NCBI GenBank assembly: GCA_028673005.1
Contig: CM054113.1
Coordinates: 43,962,117-44,026,116, forward strand
DNA length: 64,000 nucleotides
Direction of reading: 5' to 3'
Source of the DNA: Tanypteryx hageni
Taxonomy: Eukaryota > Arthropoda > Insecta > Odonata > Petaluridae
The notes beneath the pieces were generated by a model. The model had not been told where the DNA came from. It ran no database searches and was given only the letters and a program-made list of their open reading frames with translations. Position 1 is the stretch's first letter, and the number at the start of each line of letters is the position of its first letter. This document shows positions 48,791 to 59,320 of this stretch, one piece after another. The position numbers and the translations under genes were made by a program.

Positions 48791-49156
48791 AGAACATTTT
48801 TATTTCCCTCGACGTAAACTAAAAGGCCAATTTCATCCGAGGGATGTAATTTTCTTTTAAAAAAGTAGAAAAATGCACGTTTTATATTATTATTGCCGAT
48901 GTAAGATCTATTGCGGTTTTAAAGGATGTTCTAAACAAATAATAAGTTGTAAAATAATAGCTATGCATTTAAGGCAAAAATAAAATTATCGAATGAAGTT
49001 GGTTCGTATTATCCAGGCAGTAAAATCGTCACTATATTTACTCAACACTTTGAAAAGCGTCACTATATAATGATAACTCTTAAACTGATTAAATTTGACG
49101 TCTAGAATTTGAGTAACATTTTTTCTATTCTCCTATTTCTTTATCTTAACTCAATC

Positions 49157-49961
49157 TTTTTAGGCTGGTTTCCAAAGGAAACATAGTCTTATGAAATGGT
49201 CCTGTCTGTGTGTGTGTGTCCCCTATTAACAACTTTTACATCAATGGACCGATTTTCATGAAACTTGGCATGAGGCTCGTGCTCCCAGGGCTCACCTCCG
49301 AGTTATATTTTATTTGGCGAAGATTGAAGTATCTGGTTCGATTCTAGAAACATTTTTCCCTCTTTCTATTACATAGGAAGGCTCAAATCCATCGTGCAGA
49401 GGTTTTCTTTAATAATTTAAAATATCTTAAAATTGTGATATCGGAGCGAGGTTTCTACTGTTCTAAGAGGAAAAGAATGTAGAAGCTAATTCTAATCACG
49501 GAATTTTGGTAATTGACCGTATTTTCTTGAATTTCTACTAAAACAGCGTTTTAAATCTCATTTTATCGGAATGTTACTATGGAGACGGTTATTACCGAAT
49601 TCAACTTGATCATAGACGAGTGAGCAAATGGGTTATTTTCTTTTCCACTTTTTCCCTTCAACAATGGACAGTTGATCCATACATATTAGCGTATAAACAG
49701 TAATATTTATTAAATTCGTTTCTTTAAAAAAATACACACTAAATATAATATAAGAAAAATATTTTGACATTGTTTTTAGTATTTTAAACCTAATAATGCT
49801 CTATTGATTTGTTTTCCAATTTTGCTGTCATTAATGAACTATGAATTACCGATGGTATTAGAATTCCTTGGAATGACTAACACAACATTTCCTGTCAATA
49901 TAAGTAATCAATTTGGGATGTAAACTTCGGGAAACCAGCCTGCATTAGTCCCGGTTTGGAC
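49157..49961 (+). repeat. ~805-bp repeat family, copy C
   Basis: Close relative of copy B. It shares the TTTTTAGGCTGGTTTCC start, the (TG)n run, the CCGATTTTCATGAAACTTGG block and the TTCGATTCTAG motif. Near 49930 it ends GGAAACCAGCC, an exact inverse of the opening GGCTGGTTTCC. About 25 bp near the 3' end (49909-49932) are absent from copy B. Confidence 0.75.
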
Positions 49962-51959
49962 CAGTATTTCATTGAGATGCTGTGGCGAATATGAATCCAT
50001 ATTTTTCTGGAGCAACTGGCGACCGTTCCAGAATTCAAGCATTTAACAGCGAGATTACCTTTCGCAGCGCTTGCAGGACGTTCAGACGATGCCTTTCTTA
50101 CCGAGGCAGAAATGTGTGCAAGGGACAACTCTTACCTCTACGGAGGACAAAAACAATATGGCTTGGAGCGATTTAAAATTACCGTCCGCGGTCGTAAACG
50201 GGATAAATATATTCTATTGAAAATTTGTATCAAGAGAGGATCGAGTTTTTGAGTCGTAAAATTAAGGCCCACCGACCATTTCTGGGACGCCACAGCTCTG
50301 GCAGGCTGGTTATCTAAGGCATAAACATTAGCATTTCGTCGTTCTCCCTTTCTATAGAACCCAGCCCGGGGCAATCGATTCTTTCAAAACGTATTCAATC
50401 TCTTCCTTCCGACCAGTTCTTCAGGCTCTCTACGGACAGTCAATCTCCCCGATTTGAGCTATTAGGAAAGGGGTGGCTATCAAAGAAATGCATGAATTAT
50501 GCATCGATTTTTCCCGAGCAGAACGTAAATTGTTTTTATTTTAGTCTCGATTTTTTTTACGCCTGGGGACACCAACCGTAATAATTTTCAAAGGATTAGG
50601 ATTTAATTTACATTATCGATAAAATGATAATTACTATCGACTCAGCCAAACTATAACGAGTATAAACAAGCACTGTAGAATATTTGAAATTCGAATAAAA
50701 TTTGGACATTTGAAGGTGATAAACATTTATGCATCTTAATTTTTTTAGGAGTCCGAAGAAGCAAATATTATCATGTGTGATCGTCTAAAAAGCTTGATCT
50801 TTTTGATTTGGAACGTGATGATATTCATGCAATAAATATAAATCTTGACTCACCGCTTTATACCTACTTTCAAAGGTCATTTATCATCACGCGTGTAGAA
50901 ATTTAAGCGTTTTAAGTAATGAGCTGGTTGGAACGGATGAAACGCACTTGAATTCCTCTCAAACTGCTTTTGTGATTGAAGCAGGGAATTCAATTATTGG
51001 CTCCATTTTCCATTGCCAGTAGATTTTTTAAACTTAGCAACCTTAAAGTTCATTTTGTATCACTCTGCTCACCTGTCCGCGACTGATAAATTCTTTTGAC
51101 GATTTTCACATACCGGAAATTATCGTCTTGATGAATAGGCCTATAAAGCTGCTTATGCATTTGGAATTTCCCATGTGTTTCATATTTCCGCCGTGAAACA
51201 ATGATTGTTGAAAACTTTCTGGCAGAAACTTTGGATGTAAGAGGACATTCTGATTTCATGAGGGGCTTTAGCCCTTTCCTTCCAGAGAAAGAGAAGAAAA
51301 AGTAAGCAAATGGAGACATTTCTGGGAAATGCTTTTTGTGAGGTGTAGGTCTCGAAAATAATTAGTTTCCACCAATCAGAGACTTTCAGAAAGTTAATTG
51401 ATAAATATTAAACCATCTCTTGTTTAAGCAAGGATTTCCAATGGTTAACAAATAGGATCCCTTCAAATTAATGCATAATACATGTTAATCAAAAGAAGAA
51501 TGTTATGAGGTAGATTAGTCTCTTCACCAGAACACCAGTCACTAAGGTTTATAATTTGATTTATATAATGCGTTTAAATCTTAAAACAATTTATTAAAAT
51601 TCATTAATTTTAAAATGTGTACCATTCTTATAATTACAGACAGCCGTTTTATTCACGATTATTATTAATATGACATCTTATTTTAATACTTACATATTGG
51701 ATTAATATCAATCAAACTATCATGTATTTAATTATGGATACAATTTCATAACTTGAATTACAACCATTATTTAAATATCTTCATATTATTGGTGATGATT
51801 GAACATATTCAAAAAATATCATTTATTCTGAGAAATTATTTACCATTGACGAAACTCATCAGTTATTAGCAAGGAGAACAAATCATATTTTTAAAAAAAT
51901 AATTTTTAATGAAATGAAAGTGGCGAAATTCACGCTGAAGGATTTCAAAAATAAGAAAA
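49962..51959. other. no gene supported
   Basis: GC-richer at 49970-50460 with short frames on both strands, AT-rich after that. An 89-codon minus-strand frame (51319-51050) is unrecognised. Confidence 0.4.
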
Positions 51960-54560
51960 AGGAGTCATTCCAAATAATTAGAAAATAAGTTTCCTTTTCT
52001 TTATTTAGAAATAAAAGGAATCACTTCCAATTATGATTGTACAAACATTTCAACATATTATTGGTATATTTGTTTCCTTTTGTAATAACGGATCTTGCAT
52101 GTCTACCAATATAGCAAAGAAGAACAATGACTAATACAGTAAAGTGACTATTTGTAAATTACTGCTTAAGAAAGCTTGCTAATGGCTAGCTACAATGAAT
52201 TCATTAATTTAATTTTTGGCTTCAGGGAAAATACTAACGTTGTAAATAGGTACTTTCCGTACACTTCCATAAGAATTTCAAAGTGTATGACGTGTAAGAT
52301 AAGACTCGGTGCTTATGCAGACTCATGTAATAGATAAAACCTTACAAAACAACAGTAAAATGATCAATAATAATTACTTTTGTACATTAGCAGACAAAAA
52401 TTAGGAAATTTAAGGTATTTGTCAGGTATATAAGTCCATGCCTTGGCACAAAACAATGGTAAACATAAATATTAAAATAAAAATACTACATGCAGTTCAA
52501 AAAAATGTACACAGCCACCCTTCACTGTTTCAACCAAACAAATTGATAGAAGCATTACATGTAGGATCCTGTTTTTTCCATGATTTTCTTTTTTAAATGT
52601 ATTTAAATCACCACTTACTAAAATCTTTACCCTCAACAACACCGTTTAAAAAAAAAGTTAAAAACTGCTTCAAAGAAATTGACTTTGGTTACCACTCCCT
52701 CTCGCTAAAAAGAGGCACATAATTCACGATAGCAAAAATGAAAAAACGACGATGATCATCGTTCGTTTGCAAGCAGATTAGATAATTACCAACAACTCCT
52801 GAAAATTTTTTCCTAACACTTCACATTCGCCTCATGAGAGAAACGCGCACCCATTGCACATTCGAAAGATAAAAACTATACAGCTTTTCTTTAACATCCG
52901 AGAGGATCCGTGGATTGCCCAATGGTTTCGAACATTAATCGTTTCATATTTTCATATCACCCAGCCACCCTTTTAGCAGATGGAATACCTGAGTTGGGGG
53001 GAGGATTTTCCCTTTTAAAAATTTTTAACGGATTTTTTTTGACAATACTTTTTTTAACGATTTGCCTGTGTTTGTTTTAAGGGTGACATCATCTCTCCCA
53101 GTCTTTATAAGGCAGAAAAGGGTTGCGAGAAGAGGAGGAGACATTAAGTGGGGGACGATATTACGTTTATCAATCAAAAGGACCGAAAATCTCCCCTGAC
53201 AACACCTTCGAGAGCATAGGAACCAGCAATGTGAGAGAATGAGACACGAGGAAAAAAAACTCGTACGAAACGCATCGATGAAACGATGAAAAAACAGGAA
53301 GAAATTAAGGCGGAGAGGGGGTAACACAATTCAATTGAATTGCAACGATTAGGCAGTCTTGAAATAAATCTTAAAAAAAAAATTCAAATGATAAACCAAC
53401 TCATGCACACCTATTATGTATAAGTATTTATATATACATTCCAAAAATAAAAAAAAAAGAAATCACACAAATTTTGCACAATGCAAACTTTTGCAAGTGT
53501 TCAAACTGCCTTTAAAATTTTCATTTAACTACACTATGAATACATTTCAAGTAACTTTCGACTCATTTTTTAAAAATGGGAAATTGCCATTTTTTTCTTT
53601 TCTTTCAATCTCAACACTGTTAAACACGACAATAACCTTAGGAATTATACTTAAACCTAGATAAACAAGGAGGTGGTTTTCAGGACTAAAAAAAATTTGT
53701 ACAATCAAGGTGATCATAGGTGGTCAAAACAACACCCACCAATGCATGGAAATGTTCCTGCATATCCAATGCCGATAAAAAAACTCCTCACTGGCAGTCA
53801 ATCGTCTTAAAAAAGTGTCCAACCATTCACATCCTCATGAGTCACATGCATGCATTTTATACAGTAGGGAGATTACATTTCATTCAGGTAAAGTGTAAGG
53901 GGGTAAGACAAGGTGACCACTTCTAAAAACAATGAAATTTCACAAATATTATTATTATTATTAGCTTTTCTGTTATCCATTGCAGAACAACAAAGTGGTG
54001 CCACCACTCAAGATTTACAATGGAAATATAAAAAAGAGCATGCATGACCCACTTTAAATGGCCAACACGAGAATCACCTCCCTTTTTCATAATTAACCAA
54101 ACTCTGCTGCTGATAAAAGTACTATAACAAGCCTCATTCCTCAACGACTTCCCTTATTTCAATATCTAATTATCATACATAGCTGAAAAATCGTTTATTA
54201 CACAGCAGAGTTCATTATATCACCGATTTTCTTGTAAAACTAACTGAAGTAAAGGTTAAGAAACATCTTGTCAACAACAGCAGTTCTCTGCAGAGCTTTA
54301 TGTCGACTGCCCGGTGCATGGCAACTATCTCAATGTGATACCCCAATAAAAGGCACATCAACATAGAGATATTTAAAGGCAACCCGAGCACATGTAGTGG
54401 GCCTTGTGATTTGAAAACATTTGCTACGGTCAAAAGGCAAATTACCCACTAGCAAACACTCCCAATTTTTTTTAGGGCTATGGTCATCCTCATTGTCATC
54501 ATAATGACAGTCATCATGGTCATGTCATCTGTGGTTTTAGGAGGGGTAGAACAGTTTTGC
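51960..54560. other. AT-rich region downstream of SMG6; possible long 3' UTR
   Basis: Non-coding in all frames beyond short chance frames, with poly-A/T runs and a (TTA)n run near 53950. No TIR, SINE or GC-rich island is recognised, unlike most of the window. This quieter composition is compatible with an extended minus-strand 3' UTR, but nothing proves transcription. A hairpin of TTCCTTTTCTTTATTT and AATAAAAGGAA lies at 51991-52020. Confidence 0.3.
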
Positions 54561-54567
54561 ATTTCTT

Positions 54568-54573
54568 TTTATT
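54568..54573 (-). promoter_or_regulatory. candidate SMG6 polyadenylation signal (AATAAA)
   Basis: Plus-strand TTTATT reads AATAAA on the gene strand, about 160 bp after the SMG6 stop. It is the first canonical hexamer past the stop. Further hexamers lie downstream, so a longer 3' UTR reaching to about 52 kb is equally possible. Confidence 0.4.
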
Positions 54574-54731
54574 ATTTTTAACAGGTTGAGAAAGGAATAG
54601 TCCGGAGCATCATGCAGCGCGGACGGTGCCCAAAACCGCTTCCAGTGGGCTAGCAGATAAAGTCTGCTGACATCAATGCCTACTGCACCATCCCTGCAGC
54701 CCGCTCACTAGCCACAGGCCATCCTTTCACC

Positions 54732-54964
54732 TCAGGTGGCCAAGGGTCCAGGGGGAGGGAGTGAACCCCTCTGGGAGGAGGTGGGCGGGGAAGGACACTT
54801 GGATGACGATGACCTGGTGGAAGCACGGTTGGGCCGAGTGACCCAGTTGAGGAACCACTCGACACCGCGAACTGGAACGTCTCTGGCTAGTGCCTTTACC
54901 CGAAGATTTCGGTCTTCTGTGAGGAGGACAACCTCACGAAACACATGCTTTGCTGCAGGCATGC
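54732..54964 (-). CDS. SMG6: SMG6/EST1A-like, last coding exon (end of PIN domain)
   Basis: Terminal coding exon of an SMG6 (EST1A) orthologue, the endonuclease that cuts transcripts during nonsense-mediated decay. Read on the minus strand it gives MPAAKHVFREVVLLTEDRN followed by LRVKALARDVPVR and a closing FLNWV. This is the C-terminal signature of the SMG6 PIN nuclease (vertebrate proteins have REVVLLTDDRNLRVKAL and end a few residues after FLTW). The Asp of TEDRN lines up with the last catalytic acid of the family. The acceptor is TATCTGTAG at 54965-54973, and the split first codon (G plus GC, Gly) matches the phase-1 donor of the exon at 55196. The stop TGA is at 54734-54732. Oddity: about 36 Ser/Pro/Arg-rich residues follow FLNWV, whereas vertebrate SMG6 ends there. 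Identity is strong; the 3' end of the exon beyond the stop is not defined. Confidence 0.9.
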
Positions 54965-55195
54965 CTACAGATACAAAATTCAATCCTCATAGTTAGAAGG
55001 CAGAAGATAAAATGAAAGGATAAATTTGTCTAAAACTGTAATTTTACATATATATAATCTGCAAAAATCTCTTAAATTTACCTATCCAATCAAAATATAG
55101 GCATAAAAATGCATCATAAACCTATAAATATAATAATTTCTGACCGACTTTGTTGATTCATGAGTGCATTTTATTCTTTAACAATGGACACTTAC
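54965..55195 (-). other. SMG6 intron (phase 1, 231 bp)
   Basis: Bounded by the donor GTAAGT at 55195-55190 and the acceptor TATCTGTAG ending at 54965 on the minus strand. AT-rich, with no repeat recognised. Confidence 0.8.
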
Positions 55196-55337
55196 CACAA
55201 CGCCTCCAGCCACGGGCTGATGAAGCTCCTCGGTCTCCACTGGAATCATATCTGCTCTCTTGGGCACGAACAAGACTCAGACATGTGGCTAAAATGCGGT
55301 CGTCATTGCCACGTAACTCACCCTCACCCCCAGCACC
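55196..55337 (-). CDS. SMG6: SMG6/EST1A-like, penultimate coding exon
   Basis: Middle of the three visible exons, 142 bp. It starts in phase 0 after the acceptor CTCTGAATAG and ends in phase 1 at the donor GTAAGT (55195-55190). The translation GAGGEGELRGNDDRILATCL then SLVRAQES matches the SMG6 PIN segment that in vertebrates reads GNNDDLILSCC. The NDD aspartates include a catalytic acid of the PIN active site. The second half (RYDSSGDRGASSARGWRRC) is a low-complexity loop where vertebrate SMG6 has a charged, lysine-rich linker. Both junction phases agree with the neighbouring exons, which makes this a real exon rather than a chance frame. The acceptor's polypyrimidine tract is weak (ATTTTCTCTGAATAG), so a slightly different 5' boundary is possible. 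Confidence 0.85.
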
Positions 55338-56147
55338 CTATTCAGAGAAAATTTTCACATTTGCTCAAAATTTACAACCATTATTTAAAAGAATTTTTAA
55401 AAAGCCAACTCCATGGTTGATAGTAATATTAAACCCTGCCAAGGTAATAATTTTTTATGATGCTAACATAGAGAACAAGTTCCAAGAAGTTGAAACATTA
55501 AATACCAATAGGCAACTACATCAGAAAAGCTATGAAAGTCTCCCATGTCAAAGGTGGATCATTTGCCTTGGTACTGCGGCTATGATGACACCATGTGCTA
55601 TTATAAAGAAAAGAAATACCACATCATTACAGCAATACCTGCAAAAATGCGGAGCTGTTGGGTAAGAACCTATTGTTCCGGCAGCACATTGAGTTATAAG
55701 AAACCTAAAAATTAAACAGCATTTAAATACAGAAAATACCCTCAAACACAAAGAATTTTGTAGAATGCTTCAATGGAAAAGTTTTAATTGCAAAAGATCG
55801 TTTAATAGTCAATGGTCCTGTCTACATTGCTGTAAAACTTTGAAAGAGGGACCATTTAGTCAGCTGAAATGAAACATTAACTAGGAAAAACAAAATAAAC
55901 AGACACATAAAATCAGACCCATGAACAGATGGAAGATGAAAAATAGACACAATTCAACAACAGATAACCTGGAGATCTTCCATGAAAAATCAACTCAGAT
56001 TGACTTAAGAAATGGTAGAGGTAATCAGGCCAATGCATGAGCAAATGCCATTACTGATTGAGTTCCATAACTATGGTAATGCCAAAAACAATATTCACAT
56101 ACTTTTGTAGAATGGGGCACCTCTTCTGTTCCTATGAAGCTCAATCA

Positions 56148-56757
56148 CAGTGGTTTTCAGAGAAAAATTTGCCGTGGCCACATCTGGGGCCATTTGCCAT
56201 GTTGTGGTGGCCGCATTGTTAAATTTAAGGTTTAAATGATATTTATTTTTCTACATAAGGCACTGAAGAAGCTTAATGAGACAAAAAACAATAGCAAATA
56301 TTATTTATAAAAAATGTGACATCACAGTATTCATCGTGTGTATTTCTGCCTAATCAACCTCTTGGATTATTATAGCCCTAGCTCCTTCCACACCGAACAC
56401 ACTCACAAGGGAGGAGGGAAACCCAGTGCCAGCATTAGCCTACTCTTAATGAAAAGCACCAAGGGGCTAACAGCTTAACGTCCCTTCCGAAGGATGGAAC
56501 GCTGACCTTGCGTGGTCTCCTCAAACAACACACACAGGGGGCCAGGCAACCTTGTAAAAAATCCTACTTTCGCAGGATTCGTGCCCGCTGCCTTTTCAAG
56601 CAGCAGGCGAGTAGTGCAGCCAGCATCCGAACCACTACACCACAGGCACCCCCACAGTATTCATCACAGTCTGCATATTAATTACTGCTGTGTTTAAAAT
56701 ATAATTTTGCTAGTGGCTGCATTAAAAGTTTCATGTGGCCGCACTTGAGAACCACTG
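56148..56757. mobile_element. hAT-type miniature element in SMG6 intron
   Basis: The ends are CAGTGGTTTTCA and, inverted, CAGTGGTTCTCA, with GGCC-containing subterminal sequence at both ends. They are flanked by an exact 8-bp direct repeat CTCAATCA (56140-56147 and 56758-56765). Removing the SINE inserted at 56336-56652 and its duplicated target leaves about 280 bp with no coding capacity, which makes it a typical non-autonomous hAT derivative. Confidence 0.9.
56336..56652 (-). mobile_element. tRNA-derived SINE nested in hAT miniature element
   Basis: Read on the minus strand it begins GGTGCCTGTGGTGTAGTGG (A box) and has a B-box-like GGCACGAATCC (56585-56575). It then holds a central stretch with CCTTCGGAAGGGACGTTAAG (56493-56474), a motif of the kind found in the conserved middle of several invertebrate tRNA-SINEs. 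It is flanked by a 13-bp direct repeat CACAGTATTCATC (56323-56335 and 56653-56665), the mark of LINE-driven retroposition. It is unrelated in body sequence to the other SINE family in this window and ends without a long A tail. Confidence 0.85.
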
Positions 56758-56864
56758 CTCAATCATATCATAACACTAACCATTCTGAGCTGCTTTCCCA
56801 TTGAAAGGAGTGTGTTTTGTGCAGAAACACATACAAATGCACATGGAAAGCAGTTAAAACTCAC

Positions 56865-57091
56865 CGAATCGTCTTCCTCTACGGTGAACGTCGTCGAGGA
56901 AAGGACGGTGCCTCGGGTGGTGACGCACCTCACCCCGGGAACGGGACCACCAGGGTTCCTGAGCAGAGCGAGGGCAGAGCGGGCGCCCTCCGCCACGAGG
57001 ACGCTGTGGGATGGGGAGGGCGCCGCGGCGGATGACGCCGGGTGCGTGGGACGCTGGCCGCCTCGGGCAAGGCCTTCCAGCTCGCTCACCA
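56865..57091 (-). CDS. SMG6: SMG6/EST1A-like, PIN-domain exon (most 5' exon in window)
   Basis: A 227-bp, strongly GC- and CpG-rich exon on the minus strand. It is bounded by a textbook acceptor (T8 tract, then CTTGTAACCCTCAG, at 57092 upward) and the donor GTGAGT (56864-56859). It begins with two bases of a split codon and ends in phase 0 after 75 codons. VSELEGLARG corresponds to SMG6 VINELDGLAKG, whose Glu is an active-site acid. ARSALALLRNP and then VRCVTTRGTVLSSTTF followed by TVEED match the helix and strand that follow (vertebrate ARKSIEFLEQ, LRALTSRGNELESIAF). A Pro/Ser/Ala loop between GLARG and ARSAL replaces the vertebrate one. The preceding exon, with the first catalytic Asp, is not visible up to 64000, so that intron exceeds 6.9 kb. 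The ATG near 57090 is not a start. Confidence 0.9.
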
Positions 57092-58687
57092 CTGAGGGTT
57101 ACAAGAAAAAAAACAGACGTTTTATAACAAGTGACGGCGAAAAGAGCGAGAAAGAAAAAATATATTTCGACGAAAGACGTCGTCGAAGCGTCCTTTCGCC
57201 CATCATCGCACTTTTGGTTGCTATCATCCAAATATCTCCATAAGTACAGTCTGCTAAGACGACAAATGCGTTTAATATTTAGTTTCAAAATTTTACGTCG
57301 AAAAGGTTCGTCTATGTGACCCGGCATGCCGGTTTTCCGATTAAAGTTTAAAATTTTAAATAAATTAAGTAAATATAAATAATTTAAATGCTTATGAAGT
57401 CATTCTGATTTAAATTACGCGTTGTGCAGTCTATCACGTCGCTTTCAGGTGCACAGATGGTCAAACGAAAGCGAGATGTGCGTTGGGAACGCAACTGAAG
57501 CATAGAAACGTCGTCCATTAATTCTGTCTAGATACATTCAACAAATACTAACGGTAAAATTATAGCCAGCTTTCAATGCAATAGTACAATTACGAAAAAT
57601 TATTCAACGGGAATTTCATTTATTTGGACGAAATATAAAATGGACACTCAGAATTTAAGTTATTAACCGGGTTATTTGGCCTAATGGATGGATTTGTTTC
57701 TATGAACTGATTCTATAACTGGAAAACTTTTAAATAAAAAATATACATACAAGATCGAAAGAATAAAACGATACACTCGAATATGAAACCCCGAGGACAA
57801 ATACATTTCAAAGGTATTCCTCCTCCAAATAATTATTACAACACACGATAGATTAAAAGCGTCCCATTGCCGAGATAGTGTACGTAAAAATTAACATATA
57901 AAATGTATTCTTGGAGGAAAGTGAAAACTTCATTTTCATCCGCGTTCAATAAGAATTCAAATGCTTCCAGGAAAATCTCATCACCATGATGCCACCCACC
58001 GAGGACACGATAAAGAATAAAAGGGAACCCAAGTAATTGAGGGTCTAGCATTATATGGCCGTAACAAGAAATGTAAATCTCGCATGAGAAGGTCCTAATA
58101 ACAGCTTTTCGATATATACCCTATCACGAAGGGCCTTAATTCAAGAAAGAGAAGGGAATCATTAACATCTCATAATATATATATATATAAAGACCACCTA
58201 ACAGCAAAAGTGAGTTTAAAGAGTTAAGAATTTTCCAAGAACGTAACAAAGAAATAACACCGGGCCAAAGTTAACTGAAAATAAGCATAAGAAAAATACA
58301 AGAAAATAAGATAGGCATATACTTAATTTTAACTTGAAGCGATTTTAAAATCGTCTTCAGTCGTTATATAATAACGATTGCAGACGACAAAAATATTGCC
58401 AACGTTTCGCTTTATGGCAAATGGTTTCCTATGCACCGGTTAAGTGCTATTCGGTTAAATGAGATAAAGGAAACCGTTGTTTTTTTATAAAATATAGACC
58501 ACAGAATATTTTAAACTTTTAGAAATACAAAAGAGTTCGAGAAATTACAAGAAACCTCATCGAACGAAACATTTAAGATTAATTAATCAATGAAAAATTG
58601 CAGAATCGGAACAATGTTTAACGTGAGCGTCCGTAGAAAGAAGCAGAAAAGAAATTAAGAAAACGCAACATACAACCAATTTTATCA
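57092..58687. other. upstream SMG6 intron, left part
   Basis: Given the SMG6 exon at 57091, this DNA and everything to the right edge should lie in an intron of that gene, because no further PIN-domain exon is visible. AT-rich, with no other feature. Confidence 0.5.
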
Positions 58688-58893
58688 GGATACGTAAGAC
58701 AGATTCTTAACGCATTATTAACATCCTAAAAGATCAAATTCATATTATATTCCCAGTGATAAAGTAAATTAATATGATTGTTCAATTTTTTTAGGATACG
58801 TAAGCCAGTTTCCTAACGCGTTATTAACATCCTAAAAGATCGAATTCATATTCATTTTCCTATTGATCAAGTAAACTAATATGACTTCAGAAA
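58688..58893 (+). repeat. two-unit tandem duplication (period 106 bp)
   Basis: GGATACGTAAG, TAACGC, TTATTAACATCCTAAAAGAT and AATTCATATT recur in the same order starting at 58688 and 58794. There are scattered substitutions between units. Confidence 0.8.
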
Positions 58894-59049
58894 ATTTCAA
58901 AATACCATTATTCTCTAGTCAGGAATATTTATTAAGTAACATTCTAGCCGATATACATTATTACATACTACCAAGTCACGATAGATTTTAAAATATTTTA
59001 TTTTTATACAGGAAAATTCACCCTTTAAAAAAATACTCAATCCGTTAAA

Positions 59050-59320
59050 GAATAGGGCAGTAACGGCTGAATACTATTTCATTCAACTACTAAGCCCTTG
59101 AAACAGACAGCAAACAAAACGTTCCCAAAGAAACGATACATAACAACTATTTTATGTTTAAACCGGAAGCTTTATTTTTTAAAGAGGCCTCATAAATCTA
59201 TGGAGGAATAGGGCAGTAACGGCGCAGGTTATTTTATCAACTATCAAAATCTCTAAATAGACAGCGAACAAAGCGTTCTCGACGAAGACGCATCGCACTC
59301 GGGTTTTCCACTTCTCAAAA
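59050..59320 (+). repeat. two-unit tandem duplication (period ~156 bp)
   Basis: GAATAGGGCAGTAACGGC followed by a TCAACTA block, ACAGACAGCAAACAAA and CGTTC recurs from 59050 and 59206 with substitutions. It lies 160 bp from the 106-bp duplication. Confidence 0.75.

Larger units (their letters stand above)
55338..56864 (-). other. SMG6 intron (phase 0) carrying nested transposons
   Basis: The donor GTGAGT (56864-56859) and the acceptor GAATAG (55343-55338) bracket a 1,527-bp intron. It holds a hAT-type miniature element (56148-56757) that was itself split by a SINE (56336-56652). The remaining ~900 bp are AT-rich with nothing recognisable. Confidence 0.75.

Noticed and set aside
54732..54983. 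ATG at 54983 as an independent gene start (83 codons)
   Set aside because: The first codons lie in intron sequence upstream of the TATCTGTAG acceptor; the frame is the SMG6 terminal exon.
56854..57327. 157-codon minus-strand and 143-codon plus-strand frames over the SMG6 PIN exon
   Set aside because: They are shadow frames of the GC-rich exon; only the frame with the PIN motifs and matching splice phases is real.
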